64,000 nucleotides of DNA. It comes from Nocardioides humi. GTDB taxonomy: Bacteria > Actinomycetota > Actinomycetes > Propionibacteriales > Nocardioidaceae. The stretch is from the NCBI RefSeq assembly GCF_006494775.1, contig NZ_CP041146.1, positions 2,480,001 through 2,544,000 on the forward strand. Direction: 5' to 3'. The translations under genes were made by a program, and so were the position numbers. The notes under the pieces were generated by a model, which was not told where the DNA came from, made no database searches, and worked only from the letters and a program-made list of their open reading frames with translations. Below, in pieces: positions 27,796-36,629 of this stretch (position 1 is its first letter; the number at the start of each line of letters is the position of its first letter).

Positions 27796-29619
27796 TCATG
27801 GCGTTCCCGCTGCGGAGAGTTCCGAGTCGCTTGGCGCCGTATCGCGACCGGGACCAAGCTCGACGTCTCGCAGGGCTGCCACGATCTGGAGTGCGAGGAA
27901 GGTCGAGTAGACACGACCGTCGACCAGAGACCCGCCCATGATCCAGAGGCCGGGCTGGGCCGTGCGCTGCCACATGTTCCTCATGATGTGGTTCTCGTCG
28001 AACCCCCAGATGGGACCGACCAGGTCCGCGACGCTGTCGCCCATCAGCCGGCGAACGCCCTCCTGCTGGTTCAGATAGCCCGTGGCGAGAACCACGAGGT
28101 CTGCGTCGAGCGACGTGCCGTCGGCCAGTCGCAGACCATCCTCGGCGAAGCTCGCGATGTCGGCGGCCTGCACCAACGGGATCTCTCCCGCGCTGATGAG
28201 ATCGGAGCAGCCGACGTTGATGTAGTACCCACCGCCCTGCCGGAGGTACTTCATGTGGAAGCCGGTTCCGTCCGGCCCGTAGTCGGTCCGGAACCCAACC
28301 CGCTCCAGGCCGTCGATCAACTCGGAGTCGAGCTCGCATGTCTTCCGGGTCAGCCACTGGTAGCTCGTCTGCAGCACGGGATAGGGAATGGACGCCGTGA
28401 TGAGATCGATCGACTCGATGTCGGGATGCTCGGAGTAGACCGCATAGACCATGGTGCCGCTGGGCTTGAGGCTCACCACACAGGTCGGACTCCGCTGCAC
28501 CATCGCCACAGGCACGCCATGGGCGTGGAGGTCCTGTGCGACGTCGTGACCGCTGTTGCCCGTACCCACCACGATCGCCCGGCGGCCGGCATACGCAGAT
28601 CCGCTCGAGTACCTGCTCGAGTGGATCACCTCGCCCTGAAAGCGGGAAAGGCCCTCGATCTCGGGGATGTGGGGGATGCTGCTCGCGCCGCCGGTCGCGA
28701 GCACCACGTGCGGGACGGTCAACGATCGCGGCTCATGTCCCGCACGCCTCACTTCGACCCGCCAGGTCCGAGCCTCGGCATCGTACTCCGCCGATGCCGC
28801 TTCGGCCGACGTCCATACGTTCAGCTCCATCGCCTCGGCGTAGTACTCCAGCCAACCGGCGAGCTTGTCCTTGGGCATGAACGTCGGCCATGTCGGCGGG
28901 AACGGCATGTACGGCAGACTGTTGGCCCACACCTCGTTGTGCAGGGTCAGCGAGTGGTAGCGCTCGCGCCAGTTGTCGCCGACGCGCGGCGTCTTCTCGA
29001 CCACCAGCACGTCGACTCCCTGGGCGACGAGCCGCGCGGCGAGGATCAGCCCTGACTGGCCGCCACCGATGACGAGCACCTCCGGGTCGCGGTCCAGGTA
29101 CTCGCGATCGAGGTTCCGCCTGTCCAGCCAGTTGGGCCCCGAGAACGTCTGGGAGTACTCGAGACCCTCCGGCCGGTGCGGACCGATCCGCTCCTCGTAG
29201 CCGTTCAGCTCCTGGAGAGCGGTCAGGATGGTCCATGCCTTGGCAGGACCCGGCTCCGCGTCGACCAGACGCACGAAGGCGGTGCCTCGGCCCACCCGGG
29301 TGTCGAAGTCGAAGAATCCCTCGACGACGTCTCGAGCAGACCGGCGCACACACCTGGGTTGGATCCGGTCGGACGACGGACGGATGTTCGAGAGCCCAAC
29401 GCCTGGGAACGCGTCCACGAGAGCCAGCCCGATCTCGGTAGACCCCTGGAACGTCCGGAAGCCGCCGGTCAGCGCCAGCATGTCCTTCAGATATCCGTCG
29501 GGCTCGACCAACTCTCCCACCATGTGCAGGTCGCCATCAGCGACCGCGGGCGTGAACGCAGAGAGCCACTGCTCGAAGACGCGCTGCGCGCGCTCTGCTG
29601 TCGGATCGGTCGACGTCAT
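27796..29619 (-). CDS. Flavin-containing monooxygenase with N-terminal NTF2-like domain
   Basis: About 607 residues. Residues 1-140 resemble a SnoaL/NTF2-like domain. The rest is a class B flavin monooxygenase: FAD motif VLVIGGGQSGLILAARL (~175), NADP motif AIVVGTGNSGHDVAQDL (~375), and between them FQGEVIHSSRY, a form of the FxGxxxHxxxW/Y fingerprint. Such enzymes do Baeyer-Villiger or heteroatom oxygenation; a ketone-to-ester role fits the pathway but is inference. The ATG at 29619 has AGGAGG 7 nt upstream; an upstream in-frame extension crosses the operator and is rejected. Divergent from the SDR at 29861. Confidence 0.85.
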   Translation of the reverse strand: MTSTDPTAERAQRVFEQWLSAFTPAVADGDLHMVGELVEPDGYLKDMLALTGGFRTFQGSTEIGLALVDAFPGVGLSNIRPSSDRIQPRCVRRSARDVVEGFFDFDTRVGRGTAFVRLVDAEPGPAKAWTILTALQELNGYEERIGPHRPEGLEYSQTFSGPNWLDRRNLDREYLDRDPEVLVIGGGQSGLILAARLVAQGVDVLVVEKTPRVGDNWRERYHSLTLHNEVWANSLPYMPFPPTWPTFMPKDKLAGWLEYYAEAMELNVWTSAEAASAEYDAEARTWRVEVRRAGHEPRSLTVPHVVLATGGASSIPHIPEIEGLSRFQGEVIHSSRYSSGSAYAGRRAIVVGTGNSGHDVAQDLHAHGVPVAMVQRSPTCVVSLKPSGTMVYAVYSEHPDIESIDLITASIPYPVLQTSYQWLTRKTCELDSELIDGLERVGFRTDYGPDGTGFHMKYLRQGGGYYINVGCSDLISAGEIPLVQAADIASFAEDGLRLADGTSLDADLVVLATGYLNQQEGVRRLMGDSVADLVGPIWGFDENHIMRNMWQRTAQPGLWIMGGSLVDGRVYSTFLALQIVAALRDVELGPGRDTAPSDSELSAAGTP

Positions 29620-29693
29620 CTGGAGCCTCCTCCTCGTCGCTCGCCGCGTGGCGAGCCCACTCGTTCCATCGTCGGCCGACCGACGACCTTCTG

Positions 29694-29709
29694 TCAACAT
29701 TGTCGTTGA
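29694..29709. promoter_or_regulatory. Operator site 5, TCAAC-N6-GTTGA
   Basis: TCAAC-ATTGTC-GTTGA, a perfect arm match, 75 bp upstream of the flavin monooxygenase start in a divergent promoter. Confidence 0.78.
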
Positions 29710-29783
29710 TCGTCTGGATCACACCTTTTCACCTTCGCGTAGGCATGAGAGCAGTTTTCTTCACGGCGGCTCCGTGGCAGCGT

Positions 29784-29799
29784 TCAACGCATGAGTTGA
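29784..29799. promoter_or_regulatory. Operator site 6, TCAAC-N6-GTTGA
   Basis: TCAAC-GCATGA-GTTGA, a perfect arm match, 62 bp upstream of the SDR start. It is the partner of site 5, 90 bp away centre to centre. Confidence 0.78.
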
Positions 29800-29860
29800 C
29801 CTTCTCTGTGCGCAGGGATAGCGTGCCCGTCAATACCGCCCAGCTGTGAGGAGCTCATCC

Positions 29861-30675
29861 ATGTCGGATCTGCGCAACCGCGTCGCGCTGGTGACCGGGG
29901 CCGCTCGCGGCCAGGGGCGGAGTCACGCCGTGCGCCTCGCCGAGGCCGGGGCGAACATCATCGCCCTCGACATCTGCGCGGACATCGACACGGCGGACTA
30001 CGGACTCGGCACCGAGGAGGATCTGGCCGAGACCGAGGCCCAGATCCGGGACACGGGTCGGCAGGTCGTGGCCACGCGCGCCGACACCCGCGATCAGGCG
30101 GCGCTCGAGCAAGCCGTGGCCGACGGGGTCGCAGAGCTGGGCAGGCTCGACATCGTCGTGGCCAACGCGGGGATCCTGACCTACGGCAAGGATCGCCCGG
30201 CAGCGCGATTCCGGGACGCGATCGAGGTGAACCTGATCGGCACCTGGAACACCCTGGAGGCATCGGTTCCGCACATTGTCGCCGGCGGCCGAGGCGGCGC
30301 CGTCGTGATCACCGGTTCCACCAACGGCACCTCGGGCAAGGCCTCGGAGGTGAGCGCAGGTGCTCGCGGCTATACCGCGAGCAAGCATGGCCTGGTGGGC
30401 CTCATGCGCAGCTACGCACTGGCGTTGGGCAGCGAGTCGATCCGCGTCAGCATGGTCAGTCCCACCGGTGTCAATACTCCGATGGTCTCCCTCGGGGGGA
30501 GTCGTCGATGGCGCAACGAGTGCAGGAAGTGCCGTGGGACATGTCGAATGTGCTGCCGGTTCCACTGATCGAGGCCAGCGACGTGAGCGCCGCCGTCGCC
30601 TGGCTGGTATCCGACGAGGCGCGGTACGTGACGGGCGTGAACCTGGCGGTCGACGCCGGCTGCGCACTGAAGTAG
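29861..30675 (+). CDS. Mycofactocin-type SDR oxidoreductase (carveol-dehydrogenase-like), frameshifted near the end
   Basis: Short-chain dehydrogenase of about 271 residues. The start NRVALVTGAARGQGRSHAVR and DICADIDTADYGLGTEEDL insertion match the family whose NAD is held tightly and recycled by mycofactocin (carveol dehydrogenase group). Catalytic YTASKHG is intact. The GGGGGG run at 30494-30499 appears one G short; the repaired frame continues through MSNVLPVPLIEASDVS to VDAGCALK. The ATG at 29861 has GAGGAG upstream. It probably oxidises a secondary alcohol to the ketone used by the divergent monooxygenase (inference). Confidence 0.83.
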
Positions 30676-30792
30676 CGGGGAGCCGTCAAGCATGCGGCCG
30701 AGCCGGCCGGCCCCGCGGGCAGGAGGGCCTGATGAACGGATCTGTGATATCTGAGATCGCTTGATGAGTTGTCAGGCTGGAAGGATGTCGCA

Positions 30793-31726
30793 GTGCCCAA
30801 GCCCTATCCCCGCGAGTTCTGTGAGGACGTTGTCCGGGTTTCTCCGAACCGCGGTCCTGGTGTGACACTCGCGCAGATCGCGACCGACTTGGGTCCATGA
30901 GATGACGATCTCGAAGTGACTGCGTCCAGCACTGCTGCGCCTGGCTCGCCAACCCGGTCACCGATAGCGAACTTGGGGAGGCCTACCTCCGAAACGGGAT
31001 CTTCGACGCACACCGCGAGGACCCCGAGCTCGGCTACCGGCTCCTGTTCGACGAGGTCACCCGACGCAGGACACGTCGTGTCGGAGCGGACGGTGTGGAA
31101 GATCTGCTCGACCAACGAGTGGTGGTGCGTGTTCGGCAAGAAGGTCCGCAGCAAGAAGGGTCGGCCCGGCGCTCCCGCACACGAGGATCTGGTCCGTCGT
31201 CAGTTCACCGTGACCGGCCCCAACAGGGCATAGTTGACCGACATCTCCGAGCATCCGACCGCGGTCGGTCAGCTCTGAACCTGCGCGGTCAAGGACGTGT
31301 GGTCCAACCGGATCATGTGCTACTCCATCGATTCCCGGAAGAGTTCTCAACTCGCACTCGACGCCCTCGGATCGGCTGTCGCCCGACGCGGCGCCCGGGT
31401 GGTCGGATTCACGCTGTCACTCTGATCGTGGAGGCCAGCGTCGAAGCCGGAAACTGCAGCAGTCGCTGCGGCGTCACCAGATGGTTGGCTCGATGGGGCA
31501 GGTCGGCCCAGCCGGCGACGACGCCACCATGGCGAGCTTCTTCAGCCTGCTCCAACGCAACGTCTCGGACCGGCACAAGCGAACCAACCGGGAGAACCCC
31601 CGGATCCCGATCGTGACCTGAATCGAGCGAACCTGCCACCACCGCCGACGCCAGGCACGACTCGGTCGATTGACGCCCATCGAGTACGAAGCCATCATGA
31701 CCACGCTGGCCGACCAGACCGCGTGA
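30793..31726 (+). pseudogene. Decayed IS3-family transposase (orfA/orfB remnants)
   Basis: An OrfA-like start, PKPYPREFCEDVVRV, with a helix-turn-helix QIATDLGVHEMTISK, is broken by a frameshift and a stop. An OrfB integrase follows in pieces: GRPGAPAHEDLVRRQFTVTG, TDISEHPTA, VKDVWSNRI, HQMVGSMGQVG, MASFFSLLQRNVSDRHK and RRRQARLGRLTPIEYEAIM. Several stops and shifts separate these pieces, and part of the DDE core is lost. It cannot make an active transposase. No clear terminal inverted repeats or target duplication were found. It lies between two convergent island genes, so it did not break an operon. Confidence 0.82.
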
Positions 31727-31820
31727 CCGACTGTCACAATCAGTGCAGCAGTCCCGGACACCGAGGAGGTGGCTTGACCATGCCATGGACGTGGCTGGCG
31801 GGAGATCGACGGGTCGACAC

Positions 31821-32030
31821 TCAGACGACCTGCATGAGGCGAAGCGCCTGCTTCGGACAGCGGTCCACCGCCTCGGCCGCCTCTGCCCGCGTCACATCGT
31901 CGTCAGGCTGACGTCGAACGGACACGACATCGTCGTCGCCCACCTGGAAGATGGTGGGCGCCAGCATCTCGCAGACCGCGGCTCCCTCGCACACCAACTC
32001 GTCGACGACGATGTGCTCGTCCGGACTCAC
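31821..32030 (-). CDS. P450-type 3Fe-4S ferredoxin
   Basis: Ferredoxin of 69 residues with CEGAAVC near residue 14 and RCPKQALRL near 58, the three-Cys pattern of P450 electron donors. It starts with GTG at 32030, overlapping the P450 stop as GTGA, so it is translated with the P450 and is its natural donor. Confidence 0.88.
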   Translation of the reverse strand: MSPDEHIVVDELVCEGAAVCEMLAPTIFQVGDDDVVSVRRQPDDDVTRAEAAEAVDRCPKQALRLMQVV

Positions 32031-33262
32031 AGCCGCACCTGCATCGACTTAATGCCGTTGATGTGCATCGACCGCAGCGGTCTGGGTTCCTCCGTCACGG
32101 TGGCGCCGGGGAACCGACGAAGCAGCTCCTGGAACAGCGCCGAGATCTCCCGGCGTGCGATATTGGCGCCGAGACAGAAGTGCGGACCGCCTCCTCCGAA
32201 GCTCTGATGGAGATTGGGATCGCGCTCGATGCGGAAGAGGTGAGGGTCGGGGAAGCGCTCGGGGTCGCGATTCGCGGCGGCGAACCATGTCGCGACCTTC
32301 TGACCCTTGCGCATATGGACGCCCTTGAAGTCGATGTCGTTCATCAGAACCCGTGACTGATTCCGCACCGGCGTCGACCATCGGAGCAGCTCCTCGGTCG
32401 CAGTCGGCGACCACCTCTCTGGGTCCGACGCGAACCTCTCCTTCTCCTCGGGAAACTCCGAGAATGCGTGCATGCCGTGGGCGACCGTCGTGCTGGTGGT
32501 CTCGTTACCCGCCACGATCAGCAACGCGAAGTAGCCACCGAGTTCTTCTCGAGTCAGTCGCTGCCCGTCCACCTCGACCTGAACCAGCTCGGAGATGAGG
32601 TCCTCCCGTGGGGAACGCTCACGTTCCTCGGCGAGGGCGAGGCCATAGTCGCGAAGCGCGACCATGGCCTTGGTGCCCTCCTCGGGGGAGAACATGAAGT
32701 CTGGATCCTGCTCACCCATGGTGAGCTCGGTCCAACGGATCAGGTCGTCGCGATCCGCTTGGTCGACACCCATGATGTCGCAGATGATCTGTGCTGGCAG
32801 CGGCCGCGCGATGTCGGTGATGAAGTCGACCTCCTCACCCGTCGAGAATCTGCCGACCACGGCCTTCGCCTGTTCGCGGATGTACTCGTCCATCTTGGCT
32901 ACCTGGCGCGGCGTGAAGCCCTTGCTGACCAGTCGGCGGAACCGCGTGTGCTCTGGAGGGTCCATCTCGATCATCGCGTTGCTGCCCGGCCGGACCTTGC
33001 CCTGGTCGGCGTCGTGGTGGGCGCGGGTGCCGTACCGGCTCGTGAAGTTCTGCCAGTCGCGAGTGACCTCACGGATGTCGTCATAGTCGACGAACGACCA
33101 GAACCCCTTGCCACACTCCGGGTGCTCGTGCCAGGCGATCGGCCGCTCGCGGCGCAGGATCTCCAAAGCGGCCCACCGATCCGACCGCAGCCAGAAGTCC
33201 GGGTCGGCCAGGTTGATCTCGTCGACCGAGAGGTCGGTCTCCGGAACATAGGTCGTCGTCAT
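32027..33262 (-). CDS. Cytochrome P450
   Basis: Soluble bacterial P450 of 411 residues. The oxygen-activation helix AGNETTSTTVAHG, the ExxR motif TEELLRWSTPV and the haem loop SFGGGGPHFCLGANIAR with its Cys ligand are all intact. The general features (MIEMDPPEHTRFRRLVSKGF) resemble the actinobacterial CYP125/CYP142-like group, but I cannot assign a family. The ATG at 33262 has GAGGTGAAGC upstream. It is followed by its ferredoxin. An operator lies 72 bp upstream, in the promoter shared with the aldehyde dehydrogenase. It probably hydroxylates the substrate or a side chain. Confidence 0.92.
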   Translation of the reverse strand: MTTTYVPETDLSVDEINLADPDFWLRSDRWAALEILRRERPIAWHEHPECGKGFWSFVDYDDIREVTRDWQNFTSRYGTRAHHDADQGKVRPGSNAMIEMDPPEHTRFRRLVSKGFTPRQVAKMDEYIREQAKAVVGRFSTGEEVDFITDIARPLPAQIICDIMGVDQADRDDLIRWTELTMGEQDPDFMFSPEEGTKAMVALRDYGLALAEERERSPREDLISELVQVEVDGQRLTREELGGYFALLIVAGNETTSTTVAHGMHAFSEFPEEKERFASDPERWSPTATEELLRWSTPVRNQSRVLMNDIDFKGVHMRKGQKVATWFAAANRDPERFPDPHLFRIERDPNLHQSFGGGGPHFCLGANIARREISALFQELLRRFPGATVTEEPRPLRSMHINGIKSMQVRL

Positions 33263-33333
33263 GCTTCACCTCGGTGAGATCGGTGGGACCGGCCTGGTTG
33301 CGAACCCCAACGTAACCAACACCACATCGGCCG

Positions 33334-33349
33334 TCAACTGCTGTGTTGA
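33334..33349. promoter_or_regulatory. Operator site 7, TCAAC-N6-GTTGA
   Basis: TCAAC-TGCTGT-GTTGA, a perfect arm match, 72 bp upstream of the P450 start. Confidence 0.78.
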
Positions 33350-33402
33350 TTCCTAAGCGCGAACGCCATGCCCATCGAGAGCCGGTGGTGGAGAACCGCT
33401 CT

Positions 33403-33418
33403 TCAACGCCGTCGTTGA
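33403..33418. promoter_or_regulatory. Operator site 8, TCAAC-N6-GTTGA
   Basis: TCAAC-GCCGTC-GTTGA, a perfect arm match, 58 bp upstream of the aldehyde dehydrogenase start. The TetR gene follows that dehydrogenase, so this site would also give autoregulation if that TetR is the binder. Confidence 0.78.
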
Positions 33419-33475
33419 CGCAGCGCTGGACTGATGTCAGACTCAATCGCCGGCCACTCGACCTACGGAGGAACG

Positions 33476-34978
33476 ATGAGCAGCGCCACCGCAGACAGGA
33501 CGACCACGGATGTCGTGGCGTCCCTGCCCAGGAAGATGTTCATCGGAGGTTCGTGGCTGGATCCCCACTCCGAGCAGACACTGCCGGTCCTCAACCCAGC
33601 GACCGGCGCCGTGCTCTGCGACGTCCCCGCAGGGGATGCGTCCGACGTGGATGCTGCGGTGTCCGCCGCCCGGGCAGCCTTCGACGGGCCGTGGCAAACG
33701 TGGCGCCCCTATGATCGGCAGCGGCTGCTCCTGCGCCTGGCCGACCTGTTCGAGGAGAACGTGGAGGAGATCGCCCGGCTCGAGACCATGGACATGGGCG
33801 CTCCGCTCTCGCGCACCCGGATGACATCCGATCGTTGCGTCCGGCTGCTGAGGTGGTACGCCGCCAACTCGGTGCTGCTGCACGGGGAGACGATCCGGAA
33901 CTCAGCGACGGACCAGGACTTCCTCACCTACACCGCACGGGAGCCGGTCGGCGTCGTGGGCGCCATCGTCCCGTGGAACGCACCGATGGTGATGTGCGTC
34001 TGGAAGGCCGGCCCGGCTCTTGCCACGGGCTGCACGATCGTTATCAAGCCCGCGGAGGAGGCACCGCTCGCACCTCTGTACTTCGCCGAGATGTGTCGGC
34101 AGGCCGGTGTGCCCGACGGCGTGGTGAACGTCGTGACGGGAGACGGGGAGACCGCAGGCGCCGCGCTGGCCGCCCACTCGGGAGTGGACAAGGTATCGTT
34201 CACCGGCTCCACGACCGTGGGGCGTGCCATCGTCCAGGCCTCGGCGGCGAACCTGAAACGCGTGACACTCGAACTGGGTGGCAAGTCCCCGGACATCGTG
34301 CTGAGGGACGCCGATCTCGACAAGGCCGTCCCCGGAGCCGCGATGGCGGTCTTCGCCAACAGTGGGCAGATCTGCAGTGCCGGCACGCGACTCTTCGTGG
34401 AGGAGTCCGTCTACGATGAGTTCGTCGAGCGACTGGCAGCGTTCGCCGACGATGTGGTCGTCGCCGACGGATTCGACGTCGATGCACAGATCGGCCCCGT
34501 CATCTCTGCCAGCCAGCTCAACCGCATCCGCGGATACCTCGAGAACGCGTCGACGGAGGGAGCGCGGACCGTGACCGGCGGCATCGATGACGAGCAGAAC
34601 TCCCGCAGCGGAGGCTTCTTCGTGCGGCCGACCGTCTTCGCGGACGTGAAGGACGACATGCGGATCGCCCGGGAGGAGATCTTCGGGCCGGTGATCTCCG
34701 CCCTTCGCTTCACCGACATCGACGAGGTCGCACATCGAGCCAACCAGCTGCCCTACGGCCTCGGCGCCGGGGTGTGGACCCGCGACATCGGACACGCACA
34801 CAGGCTCGCCGACCGCCTGCGGTCGGGAACGGTGTGGGTCAACTGCTATCAGCGAATGGACCCCGCCGTACCCTTTGGTGGGTTCAAGGAGAGCGGTTAC
34901 GGCCGCGAGGGTGGAAAGGAGCAGTTCGATGACTACCTCAACACCAAGGCCGTCTGGATCAGCACGGACGGTGGGTGA
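33476..34978 (+). CDS. Aldehyde dehydrogenase (NAD(P)+)
   Basis: Aldehyde dehydrogenase of 500 residues. The NAD-binding FTGSTTVGRAI, catalytic Glu in VTLELGGKSPDIV and catalytic Cys in FANSGQICSAGTRLFV are present, and the C-terminus shows PFGGFKESGYGREGG. The ATG at 33476 follows GGAGGAACG; a 42-nt upstream extension lacks a ribosome site and is rejected. It is co-directional with the TetR gene 21 bp on. It probably oxidises an aldehyde produced by the P450 or the SDRs to the acid that is then CoA-activated. Confidence 0.92.
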   Translation: MSSATADRTTTDVVASLPRKMFIGGSWLDPHSEQTLPVLNPATGAVLCDVPAGDASDVDAAVSAARAAFDGPWQTWRPYDRQRLLLRLADLFEENVEEIARLETMDMGAPLSRTRMTSDRCVRLLRWYAANSVLLHGETIRNSATDQDFLTYTAREPVGVVGAIVPWNAPMVMCVWKAGPALATGCTIVIKPAEEAPLAPLYFAEMCRQAGVPDGVVNVVTGDGETAGAALAAHSGVDKVSFTGSTTVGRAIVQASAANLKRVTLELGGKSPDIVLRDADLDKAVPGAAMAVFANSGQICSAGTRLFVEESVYDEFVERLAAFADDVVVADGFDVDAQIGPVISASQLNRIRGYLENASTEGARTVTGGIDDEQNSRSGGFFVRPTVFADVKDDMRIAREEIFGPVISALRFTDIDEVAHRANQLPYGLGAGVWTRDIGHAHRLADRLRSGTVWVNCYQRMDPAVPFGGFKESGYGREGGKEQFDDYLNTKAVWISTDGG

Positions 34979-34999
34979 GATGAACAGGACGGTGCTCAC

Positions 35000-35650
35000 G
35001 TGAGCCAGATCGCCAGGCGACGGGCCGCTGCGGCAGCGTCCGCGGAGTCCAACCCCGCGTATGCCGAGAGGGTTCGGCTGATCCGGCAGGCCGCCAGCAA
35101 GGTCTTCCACGAGAAGGGCTTCCACGGCACCAAGCTCAACGACGTCGCGGAAGAGGCAGGCGTGGACCGGGCTTCCCTCTACTACTACGTCGGCTCGAAG
35201 GAGCAGCTGTTCCGCGACGTGGTCGCCGAGGCCGTGACAGGCAACATCGACAAGGCGGAGACACTCGTCGCCTCGGATCTGCCTGCACCCGAGAAGCTCT
35301 CTCGGCTGGTGAAGGATCTGATGGACTCCTTCGACCGTCACTACCCCTTCATGTACGTCTTCGTGCAGGAGGACATGACCAAGCTGACGGCCGACGACAA
35401 CAACGAGGGCGACTGGCTGACCGCCGCGCGTGAATGGAACGCGCGCTACTTCAAGGCCGTACGCCAGATCATCCTCGACGGAATCAACGACGGAAGCATC
35501 AAGACAGCGCTGCCCGCCGGTGTCGTGGCCAACTGCGTCATCGGGATGATCAACTCCTCGAGTCGGTGGTACCGGCCCGAGGGACTCATGGATGCCTTCG
35601 AGATCGGCGAAGGGCTCTCGGACATCCTTCTGTCCGGGCTGGCCCGCTGA
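35000..35650 (+). CDS. TetR-family regulator, candidate master regulator of the island
   Basis: TetR repressor of 216 residues. The HTH is at about residues 45-75 (TKLNDVAEEAGVDRASLYYY, then VGSKEQLF). The ligand domain is helical with no recognised signature. It starts with GTG at 35000, 21 bp after the aldehyde dehydrogenase stop, so it shares the promoter with operator 8 and would be autoregulated. TetR dimers bind inverted repeats of the size found here, which makes it the best candidate to bind TCAAC-N6-GTTGA. The MarR protein at 42.1 kb is the alternative. A CoA-thioester ligand would be typical but is inference. Confidence 0.85.
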   Translation: MSQIARRRAAAAASAESNPAYAERVRLIRQAASKVFHEKGFHGTKLNDVAEEAGVDRASLYYYVGSKEQLFRDVVAEAVTGNIDKAETLVASDLPAPEKLSRLVKDLMDSFDRHYPFMYVFVQEDMTKLTADDNNEGDWLTAAREWNARYFKAVRQIILDGINDGSIKTALPAGVVANCVIGMINSSSRWYRPEGLMDAFEIGEGLSDILLSGLAR

Positions 35651-35753
35651 TCCTCGCGCCGACGTGCTCGTCGAGGCTGGGGCAGGATGCGCGGGCCCGA
35701 GGATCGGGAGTTCGCGTCCGTGCAGGCTTCCTCTCGTGGTGCGCGCTGCGGTC

Positions 35754-36629
35754 TCAACCGGCCTTGTGGACATCGACGCCCGCACGCGCGACGCCGGCGA
35801 GCGGGTCGTAGGCCTTCCCCAACGAGTTCCAGATCATCCACAGCACGTTGTCGATGTCATCGATGACGGCGCCATGAGCCGGAGCCACCAGTTTCGGCGG
35901 ATACGTCTCGAGGAGAGTCTGGAACCGATCGAGAAGCAGGTCGAACTTCACGAAATGGGTCCAGTACAGCGCGGCTTTCGTGATCCACAGGATCTGGTCG
36001 TCTGCCGGTGGCGTGCCGAGCTCGCTCGCGAAGAGGTTGCATTCACCTTCGAGATGAGTCGGCCGGTCGTCGCCTTCGAGGGGCGGCTGATGGGAGTAAG
36101 CGAACCCGTCGGCAACGAACAGAACGCCCGTCGACCGCTCGTAGCCCCACACCGTGCTGGGCAGATCCTTGACGATCGCGTCGAGGAAGACGAACCGATG
36201 GGAACCGAGATCGATCTCGTCTCCGATGGCGAATTCTACCAACCGGTCCGCATAGCTCGGGAAGTACAGCGGATAGTCGCGCACGTCGCCGGCGAGCTTC
36301 GCCGCTGGATACTTCTCGAGCAGGCGGACCACATTCCCGCAGTGCGCGATCTCGGGGTGGGACGGCACGATGAAGTCGACCGGGCGATCGCCCAGCATGG
36401 CGTCCAGGCGACCCTCCACCTGAGACCATTGGATCGGCGTGCCGGTGTCGTAGAGAAGGACGCCTTCGGACCCGACGATCAGGAAGGGAGCCACATGCAG
36501 GTGCGTCGTGACCCCCGACAGGGGCATCACCAGACACTCCGTGATCCACCACACGCCCGGCGCGATCTCGCGAGGCTCACTCGTGGCCGTCGACTCGGGA
36601 CTCTCTTCGCTTTGCGTTGTCATCCTCAC
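35754..36629 (-). CDS. MBL-fold protein with metal site (flavodiiron-type HxE motif)
   Basis: Metallo-beta-lactamase-fold protein of 291 residues. The metal loop is HPEIAH (residues 91-96), close to the HxExxH form of oxygen reductase-type MBL domains. ADGFAYSH and APAHGAV supply later ligands. There is no flavodoxin domain. It starts with GTG at 36629 (overlapping the upstream stop as GTGA) or ATG at 36623. It is the last gene of the operon that begins with the acyl-CoA dehydrogenase. Possible roles include thioester or lactone hydrolysis; not determinable here. Confidence 0.78.
   Translation of the reverse strand: MRMTTQSEESPESTATSEPREIAPGVWWITECLVMPLSGVTTHLHVAPFLIVGSEGVLLYDTGTPIQWSQVEGRLDAMLGDRPVDFIVPSHPEIAHCGNVVRLLEKYPAAKLAGDVRDYPLYFPSYADRLVEFAIGDEIDLGSHRFVFLDAIVKDLPSTVWGYERSTGVLFVADGFAYSHQPPLEGDDRPTHLEGECNLFASELGTPPADDQILWITKAALYWTHFVKFDLLLDRFQTLLETYPPKLVAPAHGAVIDDIDNVLWMIWNSLGKAYDPLAGVARAGVDVHKAG

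Noticed and set aside
31213..31231. CAAC-N8-GTTGA near the transposase remnant
   Set aside because: The spacing is 8 and not 6, and it lies inside mobile-element sequence, so it is not counted as an operator.
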